Positions 36,569 to 46,605 are shown, counted from the first letter of the stretch. The stretch is 54,832 nucleotides of DNA from Nitrospinota bacterium (GCA_022572725.1 JACZVJ010000004.1:1-54832), one strand, 5' to 3'. Notes: a model not told the origin generated them from the letters alone. Numbers and translations: made by a program.

Positions 36569-36916
36569 ATGTCTTTACTGATAACCGAGGAATGTATCAA
36601 TTGTGGGGCCTGCTTGCCGGAATGCCCCAACGAGGCGATATTCGAAACCCGAAGCGGTGCGGAAGAAAAAGGGAACCAGGTTGGCGAGGGTCAAGGGGAA
36701 GGGGACACTGTATATGTAATTACCTATGATCGGTGTACCGAATGCGTTGGGCACTTTGACGAGCCTCAATGTTCCGCAGTGTGCCCCGTGGATGACTGTT
36801 GCATAGCCGATCCTGCTGTGCCCGAAACTACAGACGTTCTTCTTGAAAAAGCAAGGACACTTAATCCAGATAAGGAAATCGATCCCGCCAAAGTGTGGAG
36901 TGGGGTGAGGAACTAA
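36569..36916 (+). CDS. 2[4Fe-4S] ferredoxin, YfhL-like
   Basis: A 115-residue ferredoxin with two cluster motifs: C9, C12, C15, C19 (CINCGACLPECP) and C56, C59, C68, C72 (CTECVGHFDEPQCSAVCP). The enlarged second motif, with eight residues between the second and third cysteines, is typical of YfhL/Alvin-type low-potential ferredoxins. ATG 36569 has a strong GGAGGGG site. It lies about 140 bases before the radical SAM gene and could be its electron donor, although the family is common on its own. Confidence 0.92.
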   Translation: MSLLITEECINCGACLPECPNEAIFETRSGAEEKGNQVGEGQGEGDTVYVITYDRCTECVGHFDEPQCSAVCPVDDCCIADPAVPETTDVLLEKARTLNPDKEIDPAKVWSGVRN

Positions 36917-37054
36917 TCACCTCTGCCGAATTCCCCTCCTTGACTTTTGGGGGTTCTCGCCTCGTAACCTTCTCAGGCGGGAGCCCCCTTTTCATTTTTG
37001 GGAAGGATGGGCAAATTGGTTTCCAGCATTCAAATTGAGGAAAAGCAGGCACTG

Positions 37055-38611
37055 ATGCGACAACCGGGTGCCATTTTGCTAATTTCCTGCTATGAGCTTG
37101 GGCACCAACCCATTGGCATTGCTCAACCAATGGCCTTCCTTGAGCAAAAAGGCTATGCCCCAACCGCAATGGACATTGCCGTGGAAGATTTTGATGTTAA
37201 GCGAGTGCAACAGGCGCGTTTCATTGGCATCTCCGTCCCCATGCATACCGCCCTGACCCTTGGGCTTCAGGTGGCCAAGCGAGTGCGGGAGAGTAATCCA
37301 AGCGCGCATACTTGCTTTTATGGTCTTTATGCCTCCCTTAATGCGGATTATTTGCTCCGTTGGGCAGCGGATTCCGTGATTGGAGGCGAATACGAACTCC
37401 CCCTCCTGAACCTCATTGACCACCTGGCAGACCACGTACGGGATTCAATCCAAGGAGGTGGCTCCAAGAACCAGGTAAACGTCCCGATCGAAGGGGTTAG
37501 CACCAAGCACCACATCTCAGCCCCTTACCTCAAACGTGTCTCTTGGGCAACCAACCGGAGAGATGGAAAAGATGGCGATCGTCCCCGGTTCCCAATTCCC
37601 AGCCGTAGGCAACTTCAGAGACTCGAGCGGTATGCTCGGCTGGAGCACCACGGGCGCCAGGAGTTAGTCGGTTATGTAGAGGCAAGCCGTGGTTGCTTAC
37701 ACCACTGTTTACACTGCCCGATCGTTCCTGTGTATCAGGGACGGTTTTTTCTCATGCCAGAAGAAAGTGTATTGGGGGATATTCGTCAGCACGTTCAAGC
37801 CGGGGCAACTCACATTACCTTTGGTGATCCAGATTTTCTCAATGGCCCCGGCCATTCTCTGAATATCCTTCGCTCGATGCACCAGGAGTTTCCGCACCTG
37901 ACATTCGATTTTACCGCCAAAATCGAGCATATTCTGAAACGACACACCCTCTTTCAGGAGCTAAGCGATCTCGGATGCCTTTTTGTGATTTCCGCCGTGG
38001 AATCCTTTAGTGATACCGTCTTGTCTCACTTGCAAAAGGGTCACACCCGTAAGGATGTCCTCGCGGCTCTCAATATCGTTCGTTCTGCGGGGATTGCCTT
38101 ACGCCCCTCCTTGGTGTCCTTTACCCCCTGGACGACGTTGGCCGATTACCTGGAAATGTTTGACCTCATCGAAAGGTATGACCTTATCGACGCTATCGAT
38201 CCGGTGCACTATACGATTCGCCTTCTGATCCCACCTGGATCCGCCTTGCTTACTTCACCTATCCCTCATCCCTCCCCCATCCATGAGTTTCTGGGGCCAC
38301 TGGATCAAGAAAAGTTCCAATACCAATGGCGGCACCCGGATCCCCGTATGGATCAACTCCACCGGGTTGTCACGAAGATCGTGGAAAAGACAACAAAAAA
38401 CGGTGAAGAGCCCGAACAGATCTTTTGCCACTTGTGGAACATAACCCATGAGGCTGTGGGGAAAACAGCTCTCAAGAAGAAATCCCCTCTCTCCATAGTA
38501 AAAGCAGGTCGGCAAAAACTTCCCCGTCTTACCGAATCCTGGTTCTGTTGCGCCGAACCCACCACCGCTCAATTCGAGTCGGTGGACTACAAGCCAAACG
38601 GTGCGGGTTAA
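37055..38611 (+). CDS. B12-binding-type radical SAM protein with CCAEP C-terminal tail
   Basis: About 518 residues. The N-terminal third resembles a cobalamin-binding Rossmann domain (ILLISCYELGHQPIGIAQPM) without the cobalamin-ligand DxHxxG. The radical SAM cluster motif is C214, C218, C221 (GCLHHCLHC). The TIM-barrel part follows (THITFGDPDFLNG, FVISAVESF). Near the end is FCCAEP (C498, C499), the tail of the family I know as CUAEP/CCAEP-tail radical SAM (seleno)protein, where relatives have selenocysteine at the second position; here it is TGC. An ATP-grasp gene follows 39 bases later. Function unknown. The start is uncertain: TTG 36998, ATG 37007 and TTG 37016 lie upstream. Confidence 0.88.
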   Translation: MRQPGAILLISCYELGHQPIGIAQPMAFLEQKGYAPTAMDIAVEDFDVKRVQQARFIGISVPMHTALTLGLQVAKRVRESNPSAHTCFYGLYASLNADYLLRWAADSVIGGEYELPLLNLIDHLADHVRDSIQGGGSKNQVNVPIEGVSTKHHISAPYLKRVSWATNRRDGKDGDRPRFPIPSRRQLQRLERYARLEHHGRQELVGYVEASRGCLHHCLHCPIVPVYQGRFFLMPEESVLGDIRQHVQAGATHITFGDPDFLNGPGHSLNILRSMHQEFPHLTFDFTAKIEHILKRHTLFQELSDLGCLFVISAVESFSDTVLSHLQKGHTRKDVLAALNIVRSAGIALRPSLVSFTPWTTLADYLEMFDLIERYDLIDAIDPVHYTIRLLIPPGSALLTSPIPHPSPIHEFLGPLDQEKFQYQWRHPDPRMDQLHRVVTKIVEKTTKNGEEPEQIFCHLWNITHEAVGKTALKKKSPLSIVKAGRQKLPRLTESWFCCAEPTTAQFESVDYKPNGAG

Positions 38612-38650
38612 AGAACAACCCCCAGGCCTCTGAAGTAGGCTGAGCCTTCG

Positions 38651-39934
38651 ATGCCCCGGCTGCTCCTTCTGTTACCAGCACTGACCTACCGCGCAGAAGC
38701 TTTCCTCAAGGCAGCTCAGAAGATAAACGTCAACCTGACTGTAGGGAGTGAAGATCCCGTCCATCCTTTCGGACCGGCCTTCAGCAATTGGCTCAGGTTG
38801 GATTTCAGCAACCTGGAGGCTACCACCGCAGTTGCCGTGGAGTTCGCCAAAACCAATCCAATCGATGCCGTTGTCGGGGTGAATGATAACACGACTGTTT
38901 TCGCCGCCATGATTTCGGAGGCCCTGAACCTTCCCCACAATTCCGTATCTTCGGTTTTGGCTGCTCGAAATAAGCACCGCATGCGGCAAATCCTCAAAAG
39001 CCATGGATTGCCGACGCCTCAATTCTCAGTCTGTGCGATTGATGAAAATCCAGAAGTCGTGCTCCCACGCCTCAACTTCCCCTGCGTTGTCAAGCCCCTT
39101 ACCCTCTCGGCCAGTTGCGGGGTCATCCGAGTGGATGATCCCCAGGGCTTTCGAGAGGCTTTTGCACGGGTAAGAACCCTGTTAAAAAAATTAGGGCTAC
39201 AGGACCGAGAAGAGGCAGGCCGGCAAATCCTTATTGAAGACTTCCTCCCTGGCGTTGAGGTGGCAGTGGAAGGACTGCTCACAAATGGGGCCCTTCGAGT
39301 TTTGGCCATCTTTGATAAGCCCGATCCCCTTGACGGCCCATTTTTCGAGGAAACAATTTATGTGACACCCTCACGCTTTCCCCCAGAGACCCAGAACCAG
39401 ATCGGTGAGACCTTGGCGCAAGCCGCCTTAGCGTTGGGCCTCCGAGAGGGACCGATCCACGGGGAACTGCGAATAAACCAGAAAGGAATATGGGTCATCG
39501 AGGTTGCCGCTCGGTCCATAGGCGGTCGGTGCTCTCAGACCCTGCGGTTCAGCACCGGTCTTTCACTTGAAGAGTTAATCCTTCGTCATGCGCTGCGAAT
39601 GAACCTCTCCACCCTTGAACGAGAAGCCAAACCGGCTGGGGTCATGATGCTGCCTATCCGGCAGGGAGGGATTTTGGAACGAATCGAGGGACAGGAAAAA
39701 GCCTTCAAAGTCGCGGGAATCGAAGAGCTCACCATAACGGCACAGCCTGGTGATCTCTTGGTCCCATTACCGGAAGGAACCCGTTATTTAGGGTTTTTGG
39801 TGGCCCGAGGGGAAAGTCCTGAAGAAGTAGAGTTGGCGCTTAGAGAAGCTCACCGTCACCTCCACGTGGTCGTGAGTCCTGCTTCTCCTGAACGCCAGAG
39901 CTCAACGCCGCGTTTTGGGGTCATCCAGGTCTAA
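38651..39934 (+). CDS. ATP-grasp ligase (carboxylate-amine ligase type)
   Basis: A 427-residue ATP-grasp protein. Visible motifs are the pre-ATP-grasp start (LLLLPALTYRAEAFLKAA), FPCVVKPLTLSASCGVIRV for the adenine/phosphate site, LIEDFLPGVEVAVEG, and the metal-binding GELRINQKGIWVIEVAARSIGG. The C-terminal part is the extra domain seen in L-amino-acid and peptide ligases. It probably joins a carboxylate to an amine, perhaps making a peptide bond in the product of the neighbouring radical SAM enzyme. Same strand and close spacing support a pathway link; substrates are unknown. Confidence 0.88.
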   Translation: MPRLLLLLPALTYRAEAFLKAAQKINVNLTVGSEDPVHPFGPAFSNWLRLDFSNLEATTAVAVEFAKTNPIDAVVGVNDNTTVFAAMISEALNLPHNSVSSVLAARNKHRMRQILKSHGLPTPQFSVCAIDENPEVVLPRLNFPCVVKPLTLSASCGVIRVDDPQGFREAFARVRTLLKKLGLQDREEAGRQILIEDFLPGVEVAVEGLLTNGALRVLAIFDKPDPLDGPFFEETIYVTPSRFPPETQNQIGETLAQAALALGLREGPIHGELRINQKGIWVIEVAARSIGGRCSQTLRFSTGLSLEELILRHALRMNLSTLEREAKPAGVMMLPIRQGGILERIEGQEKAFKVAGIEELTITAQPGDLLVPLPEGTRYLGFLVARGESPEEVELALREAHRHLHVVVSPASPERQSSTPRFGVIQV

Positions 39935-39938
39935 TTAA

Positions 39939-40367
39939 TCAGGAAGGAACAATTTCCTTTGCGGTCTCAACAACCCAGGTTTTGAGACTGTCAGATTGAG
40001 CAGCGACATCCGAGATGCCGGAAAGGTCATGGGTCCATACCCCCAGGACCTCCTCTCCCTTATCCACGATTTCCTTCTTGATAGCCTCAATCTCATTGTC
40101 AAACCGCTCCTGGGGTTGAGCGTGAATGCGCCGAATTCGACGCTTGCCATACATGGTGCCATCGGGATCAAGGTCGCAGATAAAATAAACGAGGTCTAGC
40201 TTGCCATCGGGTAAGGTTTTCGCAACCATTCGGTAGGTGGTCCCCTGCTTGGAGTGAACAAAGGCTGCTTTGTATAAACGTTCGCCTTGACCAGGATCTA
40301 CTTCCACAGCACTGAGGTCCATCATTGGCTTTGCCGGAGTGGCAGAGGCGGTATCAACTTCACCCAT
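39939..40367 (-). CDS. Hypothetical protein (142 aa)
   Basis: A soluble protein without signal peptide. It has a beta-rich middle (RMVAKTLPDGKLDLVYFICDLD) and a helical C-terminal part with QERFDNEIEAIKKEIVDKGE. I do not recognise the family. ATG 40367 follows a strong GGGGAGG site. Its stop codon is four bases from that of the ATP-grasp gene on the other strand. It sits downstream of smc but 180 bases away. Confidence 0.65.
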   Translation of the reverse strand: MGEVDTASATPAKPMMDLSAVEVDPGQGERLYKAAFVHSKQGTTYRMVAKTLPDGKLDLVYFICDLDPDGTMYGKRRIRRIHAQPQERFDNEIEAIKKEIVDKGEEVLGVWTHDLSGISDVAAQSDSLKTWVVETAKEIVPS

Positions 40368-40546
40368 AAACTTTTCCTCCCCTTCAGAGTCAAAAATAAA
40401 ATGACACGACTATTGAAAAAAGACTATCAGAGGATAGGGCAGATGGGCAAGGGCTCGGATGCCCCCCCAACCACTCAGCGCTGGGGCCGAGAGGCGTCAA
40501 AAACTCACCATGCGATGAAAACTGGGGGTAGAAGGGGAAGAACTGA

Positions 40547-43500
40547 TCAGGCTTGTTGCAGTTCCTTGAGACGCACCGACACAAATTTGGAGACACCTGG
40601 TTCTTCCATGGTGACGCCAAAGAGCGAATCGGCGATCTCCATGGTGCGCTTGTTATGGGTGATCACCACGAATTGGGAGTGGTCGGCCATTTGATGGAGA
40701 AACCTTCCAAAACGGACCACGTTTGGCTCATCTAACGGACCGTCCACCTCATCAAGAATGCAGAAAGGCGAGGGGTTAATAAGAAAACTGGCAAACAGCA
40801 GCGCCAAGACCGTTAAAGCTTTTTCCCCTCCGGAAAGCATTGACAAATTTCTTAATCGCTTCCCCGGTGGCTGTGCCACAATATCCACTCCAGGGTCTTC
40901 CACAAACCCTCCAAGCCCCTGGTCAGGCTCAGGCGCCACAAGCACCAATTCCGCTTTTCCACCAGCAAATAACGCGGCAAAGACCTCGCCGAATTTTTCT
41001 TGAAGTGCCTGGAAAGTTTCCTCAAATTTCCGATGCGTGTCGCGATTGAGACGGATGATGATTTCTCGAATCGATGTTATCGACTCTGCCATATCTTGAT
41101 CTTGCTTGGACAGGAACCCGTGTCGTTCTTCAAGTTCCCGATGTTCCTCAACGGCAGCTAAATTGACGGGGCCTATCCGGTCCAACCGGGCTCGAATCTC
41201 TTGAAGCTGTTCACGCCACGTTTCGGGATGACCATCACCTGAGGGTTGACCCTCCTCGCCTTGGGACTTCTCGGTCAGTACTTCATCTATAGACCGCCCG
41301 TAGGTACCAATGAGAGTCTGCTCCAACGTCTGCTGTCGCGTCCGGACTTCGGCTAAACTCACTTCCCCAGCAGTCCGTTTCTCCCGGGTACGAGCCAAGC
41401 TGGGACGAAGTTCGGCGAGACTGTGCTCTAACCCACGCGTTTGCGCCAGGCTCTCAGCATATCGCTCTTCAACAGATCTCAGCTCCAATTGAATCAAATC
41501 CTTTTTCTGTTCCAATTCCTGGAACTGAGTTTCTGCCTGAGCTCCCTCATCTTGGCTCACCTGAATTTGTCTAAGGAGACCTTGAAGTTGATCTTCCAGA
41601 ACTCCCAGGCGGAGCCCCCGAGCCTGCTCCTCGTGCTTGAGGCGGGTGAGATCAGCCTGGTGATGGTTCCGTCGCTCACGGAGCGAGGTTAGAGCCAACC
41701 GAGCCTCCGTGAGCCGGTTGGACAATTCGGAGGCCTCGCTATCAAACTCCCGCAATAAAAGAATCAACCCTTCCAATTCGCTTTCCCGCTCCTTCCATTC
41801 CTGATTCAATTGCACCAGGTGGCTCTGCCCGGATTCCAAATCTCGTTCAATTTGGTCCTGGTCGTTTCGACAGAACTCCAGCTCTTTACGCACAGCTTGT
41901 TCGTTCTGCTCCAAATCTTCGAGGATCTGCTCGAGTGCCGCTGTTTCCCTTTCTGCCATCATGAAGTGTCTCTCCGATTCCTTGGTCGAATCGTCGAGAG
42001 TTTGAGCCCGATTCTTGGTGGATTCCCAATCTTGCCCCAAGGTCTCACGGGTCCGCTGGTTCTCTTCTACGGTCGAGGTCAACGTCTGAATATGTTGCTC
42101 CAGTGTCCGAACCTCTCGACGCCTCTGAAGAAGCCCACTGGAATCCCCCGCTGACCCTCCGCTCACCACCCCGAAGGAATCAACCACTTCGCCCTCCAAG
42201 GTGACGAAGATTGGGCTATCGAAGCCATCCCCCTCCTGTTTGTGCAAGAGGGCAAAAGCAGTCTGGAGATTTTGAACGATCACCACACGTCCCAAGAAAC
42301 AAGAGAGGGCGGGTTTGATATCATCCGGAGCGTGAACGAGCTCGAGAGCCCGGCCAAGGACTCCATTTCCTTCCTGTAAGAAAGGCCACCAGGATGGGGT
42401 CTCGCCAACCTTCTTCCCTCCGGCTGAATAAGGCTGGAAGGGAACAAATGTCCCACGCCCAAGGCGGTGCCGCTTCAAAAAGGCAATCGCGTTGTCCACA
42501 TTGTTGACACCATCCACAACCCAAGCCCGAATCTTTTCCCCCAGCACCGCTTCAATCGCCTGCTCAAACTCCTGAGGGACCTCCAATCGTTCGGCAATCG
42601 CTTCTTGGATCCCTTGGCAAGCCTCCCGAAGCGCCGGGACTTCCCCTTCCCCCCCACGGCCATACCCAAATTCCTCGTGAAGAATAGACTGAAGCGCGCG
42701 GAGCCGTGACTCGGCAGCCGCACGATCGGTTTGCTGGGAGACCAGTTGTCGATCGGTCCCTTGAATTTGCGTTTCCAGGGCCTGGATCGTCCCCCTAATC
42801 TGGTCATGGGAGACACGGGCCACCTCAAGGCAGCTCGCAAGTTCCTGAACACGACTCCGGCGATCAACGAGTTCGGCAAGGGTGGATTCTCGTTTGGCCT
42901 CCAACCCACGTTCGTCCTCTCCCAGTTGATCAAGTTGATCACTCAACGCGTTCTGACGGTCTTTCAAACTTTTCCATTGATTCTCCTTCCGAGCCTTTTC
43001 AACGGCCAGTTCCAAAATCCTTTGGCGTGCACACTCGACCTTTTCCTGAGTTGAAGACCGCCGGAGCATAAGATCCCGATCTCGAGTTTCGAGTTCACCT
43101 AACACTCCATCCTGACGAGCACTCTCGGCGTCAAACTGGCTGAGTTGCCTTTCCAACTCGGTAATCGAAGCTAAAACCCCTTCGGATTCCAGAGCAAGGC
43201 GACCTTGTTCTTCAAGGGCCTGATTCTGTTGCTGCTGGTAGCCTTGTACACGGTTCCTTTGCACTTCAACTGTCGTAAGCGTCTGCCCCATGTCGTGTTC
43301 CAGCTTCGTCAGTTCCCCCTGCAGGCGACTGGCAGTTGCCCCCTCACCCAAGAGTGTCGCCTTTGCCTGTTCATGTGTGGCCATGAAGCGGGCTTCTTCC
43401 GCTACCTGGGAGGCTTCTTGGAGTTCACCGTCAGCCAACTCTTCCTCAACCGCCCTTCGACTCTCGGCAAGGTTTTGAAAATCCCAGACTAGCAATTGCA

Positions 43501-44206
43501 CTTCGAGTGCCCGGGATTCCTGTTGAAGAGCCTGGTATGTTTGGGCTTGACGAGCCTGTCGCTCTAATGAACGGAGTTGTTTGCGGACCTCGCCAATAAT
43601 ATCCCTGACTCGGAGCAAATTTTGTTCCGTCGCATCCAGTTTTCGAAGGGCTTCAGCCTTTTGCTTCTTAAATCGCCCGATGCCGGCAGTCTCTTCTATG
43701 AAGCTCCGCCGATCCTGAGGGGAGCCTGAAAGGAGCTGGTCGATGTTTCCCTGTTCAATAACGGTATGGCCCTTTGTGCCAGCTCGAGCCTCCAAAAATA
43801 AACTGCGGATATCTTTGAGCCGGCAGGGAATCTTATTGATGAAATACTCACTTTCTCCTTCTCGATAGAGGCGGCGGGTGACCATCAATTCCTTGGATCC
43901 AGGGAGGTCTTGGCCCAATCCTGAGATAGCCTCCAACTCTTGACTGGTCACATTATTCACCACTAAGGAAACCTCAGCCATTCCCAGTGGCTTTCGGGAC
44001 TCGGTCCCATTGAAAATGACATCCTCCATCCGGTCACTGCGCAACGCCTTGGTGCTCTGTTCTCCTAACACCCACAAAATGGCGTCAACCACATTACTCT
44101 TTCCTGCCCCATTGGGCCCCACCACCGCAGTGATCCCTTTAGGGAACTCAAGCTTAGCCTCAGGAAACGACTTAAATCCTGTAATGATTAGGGAATGAAG
44201 CTGCAT
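40547..44206 (-). CDS. smc: Chromosome segregation protein SMC
   Basis: A 1219-residue structural-maintenance-of-chromosomes ATPase that forms a dimer with a hinge and works with ScpA/ScpB. Walker A is GPNGAGKS at residues 30-37; the C-terminal head has the LSGGEKALTVLALLFA signature and ILDEVDGPLDEPN Walker B. Between them lie two long coiled coils and a globular hinge near residues 520-650 (GVVSGGSAGD). ATG 44206 follows GGAAAGGTGTG. A large inverted repeat lies just upstream. scpA and scpB are not adjacent. Confidence 0.96.
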   Translation of the reverse strand: MQLHSLIITGFKSFPEAKLEFPKGITAVVGPNGAGKSNVVDAILWVLGEQSTKALRSDRMEDVIFNGTESRKPLGMAEVSLVVNNVTSQELEAISGLGQDLPGSKELMVTRRLYREGESEYFINKIPCRLKDIRSLFLEARAGTKGHTVIEQGNIDQLLSGSPQDRRSFIEETAGIGRFKKQKAEALRKLDATEQNLLRVRDIIGEVRKQLRSLERQARQAQTYQALQQESRALEVQLLVWDFQNLAESRRAVEEELADGELQEASQVAEEARFMATHEQAKATLLGEGATASRLQGELTKLEHDMGQTLTTVEVQRNRVQGYQQQQNQALEEQGRLALESEGVLASITELERQLSQFDAESARQDGVLGELETRDRDLMLRRSSTQEKVECARQRILELAVEKARKENQWKSLKDRQNALSDQLDQLGEDERGLEAKRESTLAELVDRRSRVQELASCLEVARVSHDQIRGTIQALETQIQGTDRQLVSQQTDRAAAESRLRALQSILHEEFGYGRGGEGEVPALREACQGIQEAIAERLEVPQEFEQAIEAVLGEKIRAWVVDGVNNVDNAIAFLKRHRLGRGTFVPFQPYSAGGKKVGETPSWWPFLQEGNGVLGRALELVHAPDDIKPALSCFLGRVVIVQNLQTAFALLHKQEGDGFDSPIFVTLEGEVVDSFGVVSGGSAGDSSGLLQRRREVRTLEQHIQTLTSTVEENQRTRETLGQDWESTKNRAQTLDDSTKESERHFMMAERETAALEQILEDLEQNEQAVRKELEFCRNDQDQIERDLESGQSHLVQLNQEWKERESELEGLILLLREFDSEASELSNRLTEARLALTSLRERRNHHQADLTRLKHEEQARGLRLGVLEDQLQGLLRQIQVSQDEGAQAETQFQELEQKKDLIQLELRSVEERYAESLAQTRGLEHSLAELRPSLARTREKRTAGEVSLAEVRTRQQTLEQTLIGTYGRSIDEVLTEKSQGEEGQPSGDGHPETWREQLQEIRARLDRIGPVNLAAVEEHRELEERHGFLSKQDQDMAESITSIREIIIRLNRDTHRKFEETFQALQEKFGEVFAALFAGGKAELVLVAPEPDQGLGGFVEDPGVDIVAQPPGKRLRNLSMLSGGEKALTVLALLFASFLINPSPFCILDEVDGPLDEPNVVRFGRFLHQMADHSQFVVITHNKRTMEIADSLFGVTMEEPGVSKFVSVRLKELQQA

Positions 44207-44261
44207 GACACACCTTTCCAGCTACCTTTCAACGGATGTTAGCAAAAGCCCTTTGGGGGTA

Positions 44262-44319
44262 TTGTGTATCACACAATTGGGGAAAAATCAAAGCATGACC
44301 ACAATATACAGTGTGATAC
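44262..44319. repeat. Inverted repeats upstream of smc
   Basis: TTGTGTATCACACAA (44262-44276) is a perfect 15-base palindrome with a central A/T mismatch-free axis. GTATCACAC (44266-44274) also pairs with GTGTGATAC at 44311-44319. The pair lies 56 to 113 bases before the smc start, where an operator could sit. No regulator is implied by neighbours. Confidence 0.5.
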
Positions 44320-44427
44320 CTATACCAAGATGTCAAAATGTTGTGGATTAATAAGGTAGGGGAACGGGGTCAACCTAAACCCGTGAGCGTGAAGGCCGTT
44401 GAAAATGCCCTTAGGAAGGTCTTTTCA

Positions 44428-45366
44428 TCACTTCGGCTGTGGGTTAAGCAATTCTTTTGGGAGGAGAAATTCCACGTCCTCTTCAACCACCGTCATTTCC
44501 TCAACGTCTTCCGCGCCCAATCTCTTCAAGTAAGACACGACTTCCGTGACGAGAACCTCTGGAGCGGAAGCCCCTGCTGCAATGCCGATGGAATGGACAT
44601 TCTCCAGCCACTCCGGTTGGATGTCCCTATAGGAATCAATTAAATAAGATGCAATCTCGAAGCGCTCGGCCAATTCCCGGAGGCGGTTGGAGTTTGAGCT
44701 ATTGGGGGAACCGATCACGAGAATCACATCCACATATTTGGCCAATTCCTTAACAGCATTCTGCCGGTTTTGGGTGGCGTAGCAAATATCTTCCTGATGG
44801 GGCCCTTTAATCCCGGGAAACCGGCGGTGCAACGCGTCAACGATCTCTCGACATTCGTCAACGCTGAGGGTGGTCTGGGTCACATAGGAAAGGTGGTCAA
44901 AATTTTCCACCTTAAGATTTTCTACATCCACAACAGAGGAAACCAAATGGATCTTATCGGGAGTTTGCCCCAAGGTCCCTACGACTTCCGGGTGTCCCGC
45001 ATGCCCAATCAAAATTAGCTCATAATTATTGGCGTGGTCCCTGTTCACTTCGTTATGAACCTTAATAACCAAGGGACAGGTGGCATCAATAACCTTTAGT
45101 TCCCGCCGTCGAGCTTCTTCCCAAACCTCCTTTGCGACTCCATGGGCGCTAAAGATCACGATAGCCCCATTTGGAACTTCGTCCAATTCCTCCACAAACA
45201 CTGCTCCCCGCTCCCGAAGAGAATTAACCACCTGTCGGCTGTGAACAATTTCATGGCGTACGTAAATCGGAGCCCCATATTTCTGGAGGGACAGGTCAAC
45301 AATATCAATCGCCCGATCAACACCAGCACAAAACCCCCTCGGGTTTGCCAGATATATTTTCTTCAC
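44428..45366 (-). CDS. ispH: 4-hydroxy-3-methylbut-2-enyl diphosphate reductase
   Basis: Last step of the non-mevalonate isoprenoid route, making isopentenyl and dimethylallyl diphosphate. The three cluster cysteines are C13 (GFCAGV), C97 (ATCPLV) and C195 ([10 protein letters not shown]). Conserved histidines (HEIVH, SAHGV, GHAGHPE) are present. GTG 45366 follows AAGGAGG four bases upstream; the open frame continues eight codons further with no homology. 312 residues, the usual length. Confidence 0.95.
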   Translation of the reverse strand: MKKIYLANPRGFCAGVDRAIDIVDLSLQKYGAPIYVRHEIVHSRQVVNSLRERGAVFVEELDEVPNGAIVIFSAHGVAKEVWEEARRRELKVIDATCPLVIKVHNEVNRDHANNYELILIGHAGHPEVVGTLGQTPDKIHLVSSVVDVENLKVENFDHLSYVTQTTLSVDECREIVDALHRRFPGIKGPHQEDICYATQNRQNAVKELAKYVDVILVIGSPNSSNSNRLRELAERFEIASYLIDSYRDIQPEWLENVHSIGIAAGASAPEVLVTEVVSYLKRLGAEDVEEMTVVEEDVEFLLPKELLNPQPK

Positions 45367-45559
45367 ATTGCCTCCTTGCTCTGGACTCAAGCCTAATGGG
45401 CCGAGTTATCTGAGAACACCACACTCAGAATATGCTCAAGTGTACACCTTATGTAAACACAGCCTATCTCGTCAACTGGATTGATATTCCAGAAACCTTA
45501 GCCAGGATCACGAAGCACCGTCCTGGCACTCTGAGATCCAGGGACAATTTTCAAGCCCA

Positions 45560-46564
45560 CTACCAGCGAACGAGGGCCGCTCCCCAGGTAAGCCCTCCAC
45601 CGAAAGCTCCCAGGAGAATAAGATCGCCTGCATTGAATATCCCCTGGCGATGGGCAAAGTCGAGAGCAATGGGAAGGGAAGCCGAAGAAGTATTGCCATA
45701 TTCTTCGAGGATTGAAAACATGGTACCCTGAGGGATTTGCAATCGTCTCGCAATAGCCGCCAACATCCGACCATTGGCCTGATGAGCGATCACCCGTTTA
45801 ATATCGGCAGGCCGGAGGTCAAACTCACCCAAAAGGTCCTGGATCGCTTGGCTCAACCGCTTGACCGCAATTCGAAACAAGACCCCGCCCTTCATTTGAA
45901 GGGTATGAAGGCGATTCCGGACTGTGTCAGAACTGACAGGAAGCCGAGACCCCCCCGCCGGAACCGTAATGAGGTGGCTGTACGTTCCATCTGCATAAAG
46001 GCGTACACCAAGAATACCCGGAGGTTCACGCCTCTTTCCGATGTCCTCGCGAATGACCACTGCCGCTCCAGCCCCATCCCCAAATAAAATCGCACAGGCA
46101 CTATTCTCTGAATCCAGGTACCGGGATTTTATCTCTGATGCGACGACAAGGCACCGATTGAACTGACCCGATCGAATGAAACAATCCGCCATGGACAGAC
46201 CATAAATGAACCCTGAACAGGAAGCAGATACATCAAACGCTGCCACATTGCGCGCTCCCAATCGCCGCTGGAGGTGGCACGCTGTCGACGGGAGAATGGT
46301 ATCCGGCGAGGTCGTCGACACCAGGATGGCATCTATGGAATCGGTGGTCAGGCCAGCCGATTCCAGCGCACGCCGACTTGCCTCTTCGGCCAATTGAGAG
46401 CATTCATCATGAGGAGCCGCCCAGCGACGGGCTCGAATCCCTGTTAATTGAAACACGTCCTCCTCCCGGAGGTGAACCGGTCGTGCCACCTCGGCATTCC
46501 CGACCGTCCGGGTTGGGAGATGAGACCCCGTTCCTACAATCCTACTGCAATATCCTTGGTTCAT
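45560..46564 (-). CDS. fabH: 3-oxoacyl-[ACP] synthase III
   Basis: Starts fatty-acid synthesis by condensing acetyl-CoA with malonyl-ACP. The catalytic triad is visible: C116 in VSASCSGFIYGL, His in RVIAHQANGRML and Asn in EEYGNTSSASLP. The C-terminal GLTWGAAL motif of the family is also present. ATG 46564 gives a standard N-terminus (GYCSRIVGTGSHLP); an upstream start adds seven residues. No plsX or fabD adjoin, and the family also includes secondary-metabolite enzymes, so FabH itself is likely but not certain. A MITE lies 42 bases upstream. Confidence 0.85.
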   Translation of the reverse strand: MNQGYCSRIVGTGSHLPTRTVGNAEVARPVHLREEDVFQLTGIRARRWAAPHDECSQLAEEASRRALESAGLTTDSIDAILVSTTSPDTILPSTACHLQRRLGARNVAAFDVSASCSGFIYGLSMADCFIRSGQFNRCLVVASEIKSRYLDSENSACAILFGDGAGAAVVIREDIGKRREPPGILGVRLYADGTYSHLITVPAGGSRLPVSSDTVRNRLHTLQMKGGVLFRIAVKRLSQAIQDLLGEFDLRPADIKRVIAHQANGRMLAAIARRLQIPQGTMFSILEEYGNTSSASLPIALDFAHRQGIFNAGDLILLGAFGGGLTWGAALVRW

Positions 46565-46605
46565 GGTTCGAGAGCTACAGGACACACCAGAAAAAGGCCA
46601 GCAAG

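Noticed and set aside
42280-43492. Several open frames antisense or out of frame within smc
   Set aside because: Shadows of the long smc coding sequence without start signals or motifs.
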